Assembly: GCA_009917455.1 (NCBI GenBank)
Contig: QZDS01000001.1
Span: 248,001 to 312,000 of the forward strand
DNA length: 64,000 nt
Direction of reading: 5' to 3'
From: a bacterium 1xD8-48
GTDB lineage: Bacteria > Bacillota > Clostridia > Lachnospirales > Lachnospiraceae
This document shows positions 1 through 8,839 of this stretch, piece by piece. How positions within the stretch are numbered: position 1 is the first letter of the stretch; each line of letters begins with the position of its first letter. Made by a program: the position numbers and the translations under genes. The notes beneath the pieces are model-generated. The model was not told the origin of the DNA. It was given only the letters and a program-made list of their open reading frames with translations, and ran no database searches.

Positions 1-335
1 AAAACGCTTCTTCCCGGAAATTTCCTTTTTGCAAAAGCGTATCCCGCCATGGCTGCGACTAAAATTACAAGAATTGTGTTGGCGCCGGACACAAAAAGAC
101 TGTTTGCCATCCACCGCATGTAAGCTCCGCCCTGCATGGTAAGGACTTCTACGTAGTTATTCACCGAGCCGCCCTTCGGCCAGAATTTCGGCGGGTAGCT
201 GATAATTGCGTTGGTTTCCAGAAGAGAGGACACGATAAGCTGCCAGAAAGGAAACAATATAATCAGCGCAAGTAAAAGAAGCGTTATGGTTTTCAGAGAC
301 GAAAAGATTCCTCTTTTTATCACGTATTTATTCAT
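1..335 (-). CDS. Sugar ABC transporter permease, MalG type (partial)
   Basis: This is the N-terminal 111 codons of a binding-protein-dependent sugar permease; the rest lies beyond position 1. Translation from the ATG at 335-333 gives MNKYVIKRGIFSSLKT, then a hydrophobic helix (about residues 17-37), an extracytoplasmic segment with SYPPKFWPKGGS typical of MalG/UgpE-type subunits, and a second helix ending in AGYAFAKRKFPG. The start overlaps the stop of the upstream permease gene by 4 bp (ATGA), so the two are translationally coupled. The EAA loop that contacts the ATPase would lie outside the window. Family assignment is firm; the substrate is unknown. Confidence 0.88.
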   Translation of the reverse strand, partial: MNKYVIKRGIFSSLKTITLLLLALIILFPFWQLIVSSLLETNAIISYPPKFWPKGGSVNNYVEVLTMQGGAYMRWMANSLFVSGANTILVILVAAMAGYAFAKRKFPGRSV

Positions 336-1225
336 GCCCCGGCCCTCCTTTTCCCGGTCTTTCTTTCACGCAGGAGAAGATTCTCCAGACCGTAAATCAG
401 CAAAATCACAAGCAGGAACACCAAAGAAGCCGCCGCCCCGAATCCTACCCGGTAATATTTGAAGCTGTACTGATAAATTTCGTAAATAACCGTCTGGGTC
501 GCGCCAAGAGGCCCTCCGTTTGTCAACATATAAACAGACTCGAAAATCTGGAACTGCCAGATGGTGTTCATAGTCACGCACAAAATAATGGCGTTCCTGA
601 TAAGCGGCAGAATCACATGCACCGTTTCCTGAACCGCGTTTGCCCCGTCTATTCTGGCCGATTCCAGACAGTCCGCCGGAAGGGAACGCATGGCCGACAT
701 ATACACGAAGATAAAGAAAGTACCGCCCTTCCACAGCTCCAGAATCATCACCGCTATTTTCGCGCTGAACTTTCCGTTCAGCCAACTGACCGGCTGAAGT
801 CCGAAAAACTGAAATAACAGATTTAAAGGGCCGTTGTTGGATATGATATAGGAAATCAGAACGCTTGCGACCACCATGGAAATCAGCATGGGAAGAAAGA
901 AAATGATTTCACAGGCATGGCTGAACCTGGTCTTTTTCCTGATAAGCAAGGCAAAAAAGATTCCCAAAAACTGGCTTACCGGAACCTCAATCAGCATATA
1001 AACAAACGTATTTTTAAATGCGTTTTGAAAATCCGGCGTAGTAAAAACGTCCTTAAAGTTTTTCATCCCCACCCAGTCAAATTTTGCCTGCAGGAAGTTT
1101 CCGTCGTGTACGCTTAAATAAAAAACATAGCCAATGGGAATCAGCGTAAAAACAATGAAAAACACGGCAAAGGGCAGTAAGAAGCTGTAGGATACCGCAT
1201 AATCCCTGATTTTTCTTTTATCCAT
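332..1225 (-). CDS. Sugar ABC transporter permease, MalF/UgpA type
   Basis: A 297-residue inner permease subunit of a carbohydrate ABC importer. About six hydrophobic helices are visible; the first (residues 12-35) follows a short basic N-terminus. The EAA-like cytoplasmic loop sits near residues 183-203 (SLPADCLESARIDGANAVQ), with the conserved E-x2-RIDGA signature. The C-terminus is strongly basic. It lies between the binding-protein gene and the second permease gene, overlapping the latter by 4 bp. No ATPase gene is nearby, which is usual for family CUT1 importers that share an MsmK-type ATPase. Substrate unknown. Confidence 0.92.
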   Translation of the reverse strand: MDKRKIRDYAVSYSFLLPFAVFFIVFTLIPIGYVFYLSVHDGNFLQAKFDWVGMKNFKDVFTTPDFQNAFKNTFVYMLIEVPVSQFLGIFFALLIRKKTRFSHACEIIFFLPMLISMVVASVLISYIISNNGPLNLLFQFFGLQPVSWLNGKFSAKIAVMILELWKGGTFFIFVYMSAMRSLPADCLESARIDGANAVQETVHVILPLIRNAIILCVTMNTIWQFQIFESVYMLTNGGPLGATQTVIYEIYQYSFKYYRVGFGAAASLVFLLVILLIYGLENLLLRERKTGKRRAGA

Positions 1226-1247
1226 AAATTCACCTTTCTTTCAGAAA

Positions 1248-1290
1248 AGAGGTTTTTGCAGGAAGCTAAACTCTCTTTGCAAAAACCTCT
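1248..1290 (-). terminator. Intercistronic hairpin after the binding-protein gene
   Basis: A perfect 13-bp inverted repeat (AGAGGTTTTTGCA at 1248-1260 and TGCAAAAACCTCT at 1278-1290) lies between the binding-protein gene and the permease genes. On the minus strand it is followed by only a short T run. Such hairpins commonly protect the 3' end of the abundant binding-protein mRNA or partly terminate transcription before the permeases; either role is inference. Confidence 0.75.
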
Positions 1291-1302
1291 TGTACTATGA
1301 TA

Positions 1303-2667
1303 TTATTCGCCGCTGATTGCTTTCATCGCGTCATACATGCCCTGAATGGCGTCCGCCGGCGATTTTTCACTCCTTGCCACGTTTTCATAGAGGATTTTCA
1401 GATTCTGCATCATTGCGTTGGCGTAATCGGAAGCCGGGCTTACCTGCAGGCTTGCAATGCCCTCCGCCGCGACAGCCATGATTTCATCGCCCTCGTACAT
1501 CAAATCGTTGGTAGCAAGCTGTGGGGAGAAGAATCCCACCTCAGACAGATAGGTCTTTTCCACCTCGGGACGGGTGATAAATTCCACAAATTTCCACGCG
1601 GCGTCAGGGTGCTGTGTCTGGCTGGAAATGGCAAGCATTCCGATATTTGCAAAATTCCATTTTGAATGAGCCTCGTCGGCTGCCGGGCCCGCCGGTATTG
1701 CAAAGGCTCCTAAATTAATGTCGGAAGCCTCCTTTATAATATTCGTGTAGTGAATCTGCTGGGGGAACATTGCAACCTGCCCGTTATAAAAATAGGCGCG
1801 TTCCTCCTCTTTGCTGGTATACTTCTCAAGAGGAAGCACTACCTTATCCTGATTATACAGCTTGTCAAAAAAGGTAAGGCCTTCCACGCCCTGTTCGTTG
1901 TTAAATCCGATGTTGGTCAGATTTTCGTTCCACTGGTCTGCCCCCGCCTGAATGATATAAGTAAGCGGCTGCCAGTAATCGTCCATCTCAAACATCATGC
2001 CCCACTGGTCGGTCTGTCCGTCTCCGTCCTTGTCCAGCGTCAGCTTCTTTGCCACTTCTTCCATTTCATCCCATGTTGTGGGAACCTCGGTGATTCCCGC
2101 TTCCGAAAACATGTCCTTGTTATAGAACATAACGGAATTAAGCGCTACGAAAGGGATTCCCATAAGCTGTCCGTCATAGGAGCAGTACTCAAGCGCAGAC
2201 GCCGGATAGCCGGAACGCTTTGTCTCATCCGCATAATCTTCCAGAGACAGTATGTATCCGTTCTTGGCGTACAAAGGAAACTGCTCTGTCTGGAAGCTGA
2301 TATCCGGGCCGGTTCCGGCCGCAAAAGCCGCGGTTTCCTTTTCCACCACCGAATCCCATGCGACATTCAAAAACTCAACCTGAATATTGGGATTTTCTTT
2401 GTTAAATTCCGCAATCATGGACGCCCATATTTCGTCCTCTCTGTCGGAATGAGGAGATTTCCAGAACGTAAGCTTTACCGCTTCGCCGGAAGAAGCATCC
2501 TCGCTCCCTGATGCCGCGCCGTTATCTTCTGATACACCGCCGGCATTTGATGAGCCTGACGACTCATTCCCGGAAGCTGCCTTCTGGCCGTTTCCGCCGC
2601 AGCCGGAAAGAAGCCCCATAACCATACCTGCGCACAAAAGCATTGCCAATTTCTTTTTCATCTTCAT
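1303..2667 (-). CDS. Extracellular sugar-binding lipoprotein (ABC transporter)
   Basis: A 454-residue solute-binding protein of the family 1 (MalE-like) type. The N-terminus is a lipoprotein signal (basic MKMKKK, hydrophobic stretch, lipobox LLSGC with Cys23), followed by a Gly/Ser/Asn-rich linker to about residue 65. The mature domain opens with VKLTFWKSPHSDREDEIW and contains typical CUT1 binding-protein segments (FNKENPNIQVEFLNV; AAFAAGTGPDISF; PDAAWKFVEFITRPE). It should capture a sugar outside the membrane for the two downstream permeases. A two-component system is encoded immediately upstream. Substrate not readable from sequence. Confidence 0.94.
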   Translation of the reverse strand: MKMKKKLAMLLCAGMVMGLLSGCGGNGQKAASGNESSGSSNAGGVSEDNGAASGSEDASSGEAVKLTFWKSPHSDREDEIWASMIAEFNKENPNIQVEFLNVAWDSVVEKETAAFAAGTGPDISFQTEQFPLYAKNGYILSLEDYADETKRSGYPASALEYCSYDGQLMGIPFVALNSVMFYNKDMFSEAGITEVPTTWDEMEEVAKKLTLDKDGDGQTDQWGMMFEMDDYWQPLTYIIQAGADQWNENLTNIGFNNEQGVEGLTFFDKLYNQDKVVLPLEKYTSKEEERAYFYNGQVAMFPQQIHYTNIIKEASDINLGAFAIPAGPAADEAHSKWNFANIGMLAISSQTQHPDAAWKFVEFITRPEVEKTYLSEVGFFSPQLATNDLMYEGDEIMAVAAEGIASLQVSPASDYANAMMQNLKILYENVARSEKSPADAIQGMYDAMKAISGE

Positions 2668-2707
2668 TTACCTCCTGTCACTTTTGTGGTTTTTATGCAA
2701 CAAGTAC

Positions 2708-2735
2708 AGTATAAATTTTCTTCCGGATATTTGAA
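2708..2735 (-). promoter_or_regulatory. Possible sigma-A promoter of the binding-protein gene
   Basis: On the minus strand TTCAAA (2730-2735) and TATACT (2708-2713) are separated by 16 bp, 41 bp upstream of the binding-protein start. The -10 is good and the -35 is weak, as expected if an AraC-type regulator activates it. Inference from spacing only. Confidence 0.4.
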
Positions 2736-2749
2736 CGCATAATTTTGAC

Positions 2750-3472
2750 TCAATCACTCACAATTTTGACCTTCTTTTTGTAATCATTGACAGACATGCC
2801 CGTATATTTGCGAAAACATCTTCCAAAATAATCAGGATTTGGTATCCCTACCTTCTCCGCTACCTCATAAGCCTTAAAGTCCCCCGACCTCAGATAATCG
2901 CACGCCTTTTCGAGCCGGATTTTATTTAAGCATTCCACCAGGGTCATCCCATGCCTTTTACGGAAAGCCCTGCTTAAGTAGCTGGGATTTAAGAAGAAAA
3001 TTTCCGCAACCGCCGACAGGGACAGCTCGCTTTCCGCAAAGTGCTCTTCAAGATAGTTCCTGACCTGCTCCATCACATCAGTCGAGCTTTCCTCCTCCTT
3101 TTCTATCTGGCCGCTCACCTTAAGAAGCGCTTCCTTAACCTCCTGCCTTTTCATGGGCTTTAAGATAAAATCCGCCGCCCCCGCCCTGATTGCCTGCTGG
3201 GCATACTTAAATTCATCATAGGCGGTAATGATAATCACCTTAACCGAAGGATACTTTTTCATAATCTCTTCCGCAAGTTCAATTCCGCTCATAACAGGCA
3301 TTTTGATATCGGTTACCACCAGGTCGGGAAGTTCTTTCTCCATATGAAACAAAGCCTCCCTGCCGTTTGACGCTTCCCCGATGATTTTCATATGAAGTTC
3401 TTCCCACTTTACAATGATTTTAAGCAGATTCCTTGTTCCGATTTCATCTTCCACAATCAGTACCTTAATCAT
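2750..3472 (-). CDS. Response regulator, YesN/AraC type
   Basis: A response regulator of 240 residues from the preferred start MIKVLIVEDE at 3472. The receiver domain (about 1-118) has the acidic pair EDE, the phospho-acceptor in VVTDIKMPVMSG, the conserved Thr/Ser region IIITAYDEF and Lys in ILKPMKR. The C-terminal half (about 135-235) is an AraC/XylS double helix-turn-helix ending in NPDYFGRCFRKYTGMSVNDYKK. The start overlaps the kinase stop (ATGATTAA) and has a GGAGGGA ribosome site; a longer start six codons upstream would add MREMEG. It probably activates the adjacent sugar ABC operon. Confidence 0.93.
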   Translation of the reverse strand: MIKVLIVEDEIGTRNLLKIIVKWEELHMKIIGEASNGREALFHMEKELPDLVVTDIKMPVMSGIELAEEIMKKYPSVKVIIITAYDEFKYAQQAIRAGAADFILKPMKRQEVKEALLKVSGQIEKEEESSTDVMEQVRNYLEEHFAESELSLSAVAEIFFLNPSYLSRAFRKRHGMTLVECLNKIRLEKACDYLRSGDFKAYEVAEKVGIPNPDYFGRCFRKYTGMSVNDYKKKVKIVSD

Positions 3473-5207
3473 TCCCTCCATCTCCCTCATAATAAACGGG
3501 TATGCGCAGCGTAATCACTGTCCCTTTTCCCTCTGTGCTCTGAATATCATAATCAATATCCTGTCCGTAAAAAATCTTTATCCTCTCTATGGTTCCCCGA
3601 AGGCCGAAGCTCTTTTCGTTGGAGTCAAGATTTTCTCTCTGCAGCTCCTCCATTTTTCCGGCGCTCATTCCCACGCCGTCGTCCTCCACCGAAAAGCAGA
3701 GATATCCGTTTTCTTCCTTTCCCTCCACACACACCATTCCTCTGGTCGTTTTGGGACGAATACCGTGGTTTACAGCGTTCTCCACAAGGGGCTGCAGAAT
3801 CATCTTTAACATATAATCGTCGCAGATATTCTCGTCCACATCCAGAACATAATGCATCTCATCCCCGTATCTGATTTTCAAAAGTTCCAGATAATCCCTC
3901 ACCATTTCGATTTCTTCCCGTACCGTAATGAGCTCTTTTCCCTTGCTCAGCAGTATCCGGTAATAGCTGCCGAAGGCTTCCAAGGCGTCGTAAACCTCCT
4001 GGCTTTTCCCGCTTAGAGCAAGATACCCCATGGCATCTATGGTATTGTAAAGAAAATGGGGTTTCATCTGCTCCTGCAGGGCGTTTAATTCCGTCTTTCT
4101 TTTTATTTTTTCCTCCTCGTACACCTGTTCAATCAGGTCGTCAATCTCATCCACCATCTCGTTATAAGTATCTTTCAATATTTCCATTTCCGCGAAAAAC
4201 TCCGCCCCCCGGCTGTCTGTATAAATCTTTTCAAATCGTTTTCCTTCCATCCGGTTCATGGAATCCGCCATGTCCTCTAAAGGACTGGCAACGTATCTTT
4301 TTATGAAAAGGTAATCGGCAAAACAAAACGCCGCCAGAAAAGTCATTGCCAGAACTGCCAGAAAACCGCCCACCGTGGATTCTTCCAGAGAATTTTCTAT
4401 AACAGTTCCCACAAGAATCTGCCAGTCAATCCCGTCCACAGTCAGACTGTCCGGAAAAATTCTCTTATCCGCACAAGTAACCGTCTCTTTTTCCGAAGTA
4501 AGAGCCAGACGAAATTCCGGTAATGTGATATGGGAGCGGGACGCCACAATCTTTCCTGTCCGGTCAAGAATATAGAGAGAGGGAACACTTTTTTCCTCCA
4601 CGCTTTCATAGCATCCCTTAAAAGCATCCAAATCAATGTTTATCATCAAAATGCCCACCGGCTGATAGTCAACGGGATTGTTGATAACACGAATCAGGGA
4701 AACGCTGGTTTCCGCACTGCTCTGGGTGAGAACCCTGTCGGCGTTTAATTTCAGGCAATAGGAACCGCCAAGCTCCATCACTTCATCATACCAGTTTGTC
4801 TCGCTTACCTTTTCCGTCCGAAGGCTTCTGACATGGTTTCTGTCAATGCTGCAGGCGTGTTCATTCATATCCCACATATAAATTCCGTTTATATGTGTTT
4901 CCGAATCCACCAGAGAAATAAACTGGTAAAGACTTTCCCGCTGCCGCTCCCCGTTCCCCGCCGCAAGAGCCTCCGTGACCTCGCTGCTGGAAAGAATGAT
5001 TCTGGAGTAATACGCCGCATTGTCAATCAGCGTTGTCACGTTCCTGCCTATCGTATTTAATGTCTGCGCCGACAATGCTTTCGCATAATCCATGGATTCC
5101 CTTCTTCTTACCCCTGCAAACAGCAAAAAAATCGCAATCGAAGAAATAAACAAAAATATTGCGTATACTATCGCAAGTTTTACAGATATCCTCATTTTAT
5201 GCAGCAA
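3465..5207 (-). CDS. Sensor histidine kinase, YesM type
   Basis: A membrane kinase partnered with the overlapping AraC-type regulator gene. It has a first transmembrane helix (KLAIVYAIFLFISSIAIFL), an extracytoplasmic sensor region of roughly 270 residues, a second helix and a HAMP linker. The His_kinase domain shows QMKPHFLYNTID with the phospho-acceptor His; the HATPase domain shows QPLVENAVNHGI, VEDDGVGM and SFGLRGTIERI. I prefer the TTG start at 5207, which has an AGAGGTGG ribosome site 6 nt upstream. The longest frame (to 5276) would begin upstream of the apparent promoter. It probably senses extracellular sugar or a binding protein. Confidence 0.92.
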   Translation of the reverse strand: MLHKMRISVKLAIVYAIFLFISSIAIFLLFAGVRRRESMDYAKALSAQTLNTIGRNVTTLIDNAAYYSRIILSSSEVTEALAAGNGERQRESLYQFISLVDSETHINGIYMWDMNEHACSIDRNHVRSLRTEKVSETNWYDEVMELGGSYCLKLNADRVLTQSSAETSVSLIRVINNPVDYQPVGILMINIDLDAFKGCYESVEEKSVPSLYILDRTGKIVASRSHITLPEFRLALTSEKETVTCADKRIFPDSLTVDGIDWQILVGTVIENSLEESTVGGFLAVLAMTFLAAFCFADYLFIKRYVASPLEDMADSMNRMEGKRFEKIYTDSRGAEFFAEMEILKDTYNEMVDEIDDLIEQVYEEEKIKRKTELNALQEQMKPHFLYNTIDAMGYLALSGKSQEVYDALEAFGSYYRILLSKGKELITVREEIEMVRDYLELLKIRYGDEMHYVLDVDENICDDYMLKMILQPLVENAVNHGIRPKTTRGMVCVEGKEENGYLCFSVEDDGVGMSAGKMEELQRENLDSNEKSFGLRGTIERIKIFYGQDIDYDIQSTEGKGTVITLRIPVYYEGDGGND

Positions 5208-5255
5208 ATCATTCCACCTCTTTCCCTTTTGGCAGTTCATTTTCATTAAAACAGT

Positions 5256-5261
5256 ATTATA
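5256..5261 (-). promoter_or_regulatory. Extended -10 promoter of the kinase-regulator operon
   Basis: The minus strand reads TGTTATAAT: a perfect -10 hexamer with the TGn extension that makes a good -35 less necessary. It sits about 50 nt upstream of the TTG start of the kinase, which supports that start over longer ones. Confidence 0.55.
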
Positions 5262-5364
5262 ACAAACTTCAGACAAAAAAAACGTGCGTTCATGCTTTTC
5301 ACTATGTTAGAATAATACCATACAGATTTACAGAAAGACCACTGATTTTTAAGGAGGAAAATTT

Positions 5365-5853
5365 ATGAGTATGATAGGTTATTATCTCCGCGCAGACGAA
5401 AATACCGTCAGCCAGGTCCGGGACGGAGGGGCCAACGATTTATTATTTGGAGACGAAGCCGGTGAAAAACTTATCTCCATCGACAAGACATGGCATGCAA
5501 TCCACTATATTTTAACGGGATGCGCGTGGGATATTCCCGACGGCAATATTTCAGGGCAGCTTGTTTTAGGAGGCGAACCGGTTAACGACGAGGACATGGG
5601 CTACGGCCCCGCCAGACTTATTCCCGCCGAAACGGTAAAATCCTTAAACGAGGCCCTCGCAGTCTGGGACGAGCCCCGTTTCCGTGAAAACTTCCACATA
5701 CAGGATATGACAGACAACGAAATCTATCCCATAATGTCCGGGGAAGATGAAGCGGATTTTTTTGAATATGTATGGGAATACTTTGATGAGCTGAAGAAAT
5801 TTGTCAAAGAAGCGGCCGAAAATGAAGAAAGCATAATTACCTTTCTGGCCTAG
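5365..5853 (+). CDS. YfbM-like DUF1877 family protein
   Basis: A 162-residue soluble protein opening with MSMIGYYLRADE and containing SIDKTWHAIHYILTG, followed by a GGEPVNDEDMGYGPARLI segment. This matches the small DUF1877 family represented by E. coli YfbM, whose biochemical role is unknown. The start is set by a strong AAGGAGG site 8-9 nt upstream. The gene stands alone, divergent from the kinase operon and closed by its own terminator. Many acidic residues lie in the C-terminal third. Confidence 0.85.
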   Translation: MSMIGYYLRADENTVSQVRDGGANDLLFGDEAGEKLISIDKTWHAIHYILTGCAWDIPDGNISGQLVLGGEPVNDEDMGYGPARLIPAETVKSLNEALAVWDEPRFRENFHIQDMTDNEIYPIMSGEDEADFFEYVWEYFDELKKFVKEAAENEESIITFLA

Positions 5854-5885
5854 AAAAAGCCGCTTCACGTTTGGGAACTATTCAT

Positions 5886-5928
5886 CCGGGGGATTCCGCC
5901 TTTTAGTGAAATCCCCCGGCGGCTTTTA
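5886..5928 (+). terminator. Terminator after the DUF1877 gene
   Basis: CCGGGGGAT (5886-5894) pairs with ATCCCCCGG (5911-5919), followed by CGGCTTTTAAA. An outer GCCGC/GCGGC pairing near 5856-5863 could extend it. It also lies just downstream of feoAB on the other strand. Confidence 0.75.
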
Positions 5929-5972
5929 AACTTATCAAAAAATTAACCCGGCTGGAACTGTGCGGCATCGTA

Positions 5973-8363
5973 CTATCCGGCCATCATCGCCGCAAAATGT
6001 ACTATAAACGCGCAAACCCAGGCAATCCCGCACTGCAGTGCCACGATTCCCAGCGCCCACTTGCCGCCCAGCTCCCTTTTAATCGAGGCAATGGCCGCCA
6101 CGCAGGGGGTATAGAGCAGGCAGAACGTCAGAAGGGAAGCCGCAGCGGCCGGGGACAGCACCTGCGTAATTCCCGCGTTTCCAAACAGAATCGTCAGGGT
6201 TGACACCACACTTTCCTTTGCCATAAAGCCGGAAATAAGCGCCGTGGATATTCTGAAATCCCCGAATCCCAGGGGTTCAAAAACCGGTGCGATAAAGCCC
6301 GCCGCAAGGGCAAGGATACTCTCCCCCGAATCCGTCACCATATTCAGGCGCAAATCAAAGGTCTGTAAGAACCAGATAACAATTGTCGCCATCAGTATAA
6401 CGGTAAAGGCTCTCTGCAGAAAGTCCTTCGCCTTATCCCACAAAAGCAACGCCACGTTTTTCGCGCCCGGCATACGGTAATTGGGAAGCTCCATCACAAA
6501 AGGCACCGCCTCCCCTTTAAAGACGGTTTTCTTTGAAATCAAAGCCGTGATAATTCCTACGGCAATCCCTCCGAAATACAGCAAAACCATAATCAGTCCG
6601 CTGTACCCGGGGAAAAATGTAGCGGTAAAAAATCCGTAAATCGGCAGTTTTGCCGTACAGCTCATAAAAGGAACCAGTAAAATCGTCAGCTTTCTGTCTC
6701 TCTCCGATGGAAGCGTCCTGCTGGACATGACCCCCGGCACCGAACAGCCAAAGCCAATCAGCATGGGCACAATGCTTCTCCCTGAAAGCCCGATTTTCCT
6801 GAGAAGCTTATCCATCACGAACGCCACCCTCGCCATATAGCCGGTATCCTCCAGAAGCGACAAAAAGAAAAAGAGCGTCACGATAATCGGAAGAAAGCTC
6901 AGGACGCTTCCTACCCCGTTCATAATACCGTCCACCACAAGGGAGCGCAAAGCCTCGTTTACACTTGCGTTCTCCATCCATGCCGCAATGGCTCCCGTAA
7001 GCGTCTCGATTCCCGTTTCCAGTATTCCCTGAAGCCATGCGCCGATTACATTGAAAGTCAGATAAAAAATGATTGCTATAATCCCTACAAAAGCCGGGAT
7101 TGCCGTATATTTTCCGGTCAGAACGCTGTCAATGGCTTTGCTTCTTAAGCTTTCCCTGCTCTCTTTGGGCTTCACCACGCATTGTTCAACCAGATTTTTG
7201 ATAAAGGAAAACCGCATATCGGCAATGGCCGCCGCCCGGTCCAGTCCTCTCTCCTGCTCCATCTGACAGATAATCTGCTCTAACATCTGCTTTTCCGGCT
7301 CTGTAAGCGCAAGAGCCTTAAGAACCCTCTCGTCCCCCTCTGTCAGCTTTGTGGCGGCAAACCTTACGGGAATATCCGCGTCTTTTGCATGTTTTTCTAT
7401 CAAGTGCATCACCGCATGGAGACACCTGTGTACCGCCCCTCCGTTATCCTCCGAACCGCAGAAGTCGTTCCTTCCGGGCGTCTCCTGATACAGCGCCACA
7501 TGTAGGGCGTGATTTATCAGCTCGTCGATGCCTTCATTTTTTGCCGCGGAAATGGGAACCACCGGAATCCCGAGGGCTTCCTCCATGGCGTTGATATAGA
7601 CAGAGCCGCCGTTTCCCCGAACCTCGTCCATCATATTAAGAGCCAGCACCATGGGAATATCCAGTTCCATAAGCTGCATGGTCAGGTAGAGATTCCTCTC
7701 GATATTGGTAGCGTCCACAATATTGATAATTCCTTTGGGTTTTTCCCCGATAATAAACTGTCTGGAAACAATTTCCTCGCTGGTATAGGGAGAAAGCGAA
7801 TAAATACCGGGCAAATCGGTAACCAGTGTGTCCGCCTTTCCCTTTATCTGCCCGCTCTTTCTGTCTACGGTCACGCCGGGAAAATTCCCCACGTGCTGGT
7901 TGGAGCCTGTAAGCTGGTTAAATAAAGTGGTCTTACCGCAGTTCTGGTTTCCCGCAAGGGCAAAGGAAAGAACCTGTCCGTCGTTTACCGGAACCGCGCC
8001 CGATTCCCTTCCGTTCTTTTTATGCTCTCCAAGCTCGCCGTACCCGGGATGGGCCTTATATCCGGGATGTTCCTTTTTGCTGCTGTTTCCGCTTTTGCCG
8101 TTATTCTTCTGTACGTCTGCCTGTAGCTGTCGGGATGCTTTTACTCTGTGTATCTGAATCTTTGCGGCGTCCGCCAGACGTAAGGTCAGCTCATATCCGT
8201 GGATACGAAGCTCCATGGGGTCTCCCATAGGTGCCAGCTTAATCAGCGTCACCTCTGCTCCGGGTATGACTCCCATATCCAGGAAGTGCTGCCGCAGCTC
8301 CCCTTCGCCGCCTACCACGTCGATAACCGCCGATTCTCCTGTCTTTAGTTCCTCTAATGTCAT
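5973..8363 (-). CDS. feoB: FeoA-FeoB fusion, ferrous iron transporter
   Basis: A 796-residue protein that imports Fe(II). Residues 1-75 are a complete FeoA SH3-like domain (MTLEELKTGESAVI to LRLADAAKIQIHRV). A polar, Lys/Gly/His-rich linker of about 60 residues follows. The FeoB G domain has GNQNCGKTTLF (G1), TDLPGIYSL (G3) and LNMMDEV (G4), then a helical segment and a polytopic membrane domain with the two Gate motifs (FLPIIVTLFFFLSLLEDTGYMARVAF; MLIGFGCSVPGVMSSRT). The ATG at 8363 has AAGGG 8 nt upstream; a TTG seven codons earlier is possible. A second, unfused feo operon lies at 24.6-27.6 kb. No TTAG-N6-CTAA operator was seen here. Confidence 0.95.
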   Translation of the reverse strand: MTLEELKTGESAVIDVVGGEGELRQHFLDMGVIPGAEVTLIKLAPMGDPMELRIHGYELTLRLADAAKIQIHRVKASRQLQADVQKNNGKSGNSSKKEHPGYKAHPGYGELGEHKKNGRESGAVPVNDGQVLSFALAGNQNCGKTTLFNQLTGSNQHVGNFPGVTVDRKSGQIKGKADTLVTDLPGIYSLSPYTSEEIVSRQFIIGEKPKGIINIVDATNIERNLYLTMQLMELDIPMVLALNMMDEVRGNGGSVYINAMEEALGIPVVPISAAKNEGIDELINHALHVALYQETPGRNDFCGSEDNGGAVHRCLHAVMHLIEKHAKDADIPVRFAATKLTEGDERVLKALALTEPEKQMLEQIICQMEQERGLDRAAAIADMRFSFIKNLVEQCVVKPKESRESLRSKAIDSVLTGKYTAIPAFVGIIAIIFYLTFNVIGAWLQGILETGIETLTGAIAAWMENASVNEALRSLVVDGIMNGVGSVLSFLPIIVTLFFFLSLLEDTGYMARVAFVMDKLLRKIGLSGRSIVPMLIGFGCSVPGVMSSRTLPSERDRKLTILLVPFMSCTAKLPIYGFFTATFFPGYSGLIMVLLYFGGIAVGIITALISKKTVFKGEAVPFVMELPNYRMPGAKNVALLLWDKAKDFLQRAFTVILMATIVIWFLQTFDLRLNMVTDSGESILALAAGFIAPVFEPLGFGDFRISTALISGFMAKESVVSTLTILFGNAGITQVLSPAAAASLLTFCLLYTPCVAAIASIKRELGGKWALGIVALQCGIAWVCAFIVHFAAMMAG

Positions 8364-8455
8364 GCCTCTCACCCTTCTGTTCAAAATACTGTTCCGTACG
8401 CTTTAAGCCGTTTCCTGTCTGCTGTTTTTACAGGATATCCCTTCGAAGAGGCAGG

Positions 8456-8707
8456 TTATCCCTTGAGTCCTCTGGACTGTCTGTCCATATCCTCCACCAC
8501 GATATCATAAATTTCCCCTAAGGAAGCGCAGTATTCCAGCACCTGCCATGGCTCATTGGTGTGAAAATGAATCTTAATCAGCTCCTCATCTCCCACCGCC
8601 AACAGGCAGTCTCCCTTAAAATGTTCCGTAAAATATTCGGAAATGACATCCTCGTCCAAATCCTCTCCTTCAATTAAAAGCTGTGTGTCATACTTAAATT
8701 CCAACAT
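8456..8707 (-). CDS. Small FakA-domain-like protein
   Basis: An 83-residue protein that aligns by eye with the domain following the DAK kinase part of FakA/YloV fatty-acid kinase. FKYDTQLLIEG corresponds to the YCTEFLI-type strand, LLAVGDEELIKIHFHTNEP to VVVGDDDLVKVHVHTNDP, and LGEIYDIVVEDM to LGELSNIKIENM. No nucleotide-binding kinase domain is attached. It lies 93 bp upstream of feoAB on the same strand, so cotranscription is likely. Such short proteins are sometimes annotated as 'kinase to dihydroxyacetone kinase'. Function unknown; a link to iron uptake is only suggested by position. Confidence 0.72.
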   Translation of the reverse strand: MLEFKYDTQLLIEGEDLDEDVISEYFTEHFKGDCLLAVGDEELIKIHFHTNEPWQVLEYCASLGEIYDIVVEDMDRQSRGLKG

Positions 8708-8839
8708 AAATCCAGTCTCCTTTCATTTATTTCTGCGAGCAGCGAGCCAGGCGGGCATACTTGCATGCACATTTGCCGACTACCGCCCCGGCGAGAGTCA
8801 ATACCCCGCAACTCTGCCGTGTTGCAAGTTCGATGTCCG

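Noticed and set aside
1750..2511. Plus-strand frame of 253 codons
   Set aside because: Antisense to the sugar-binding protein gene, which has a clear signal peptide and family motifs.
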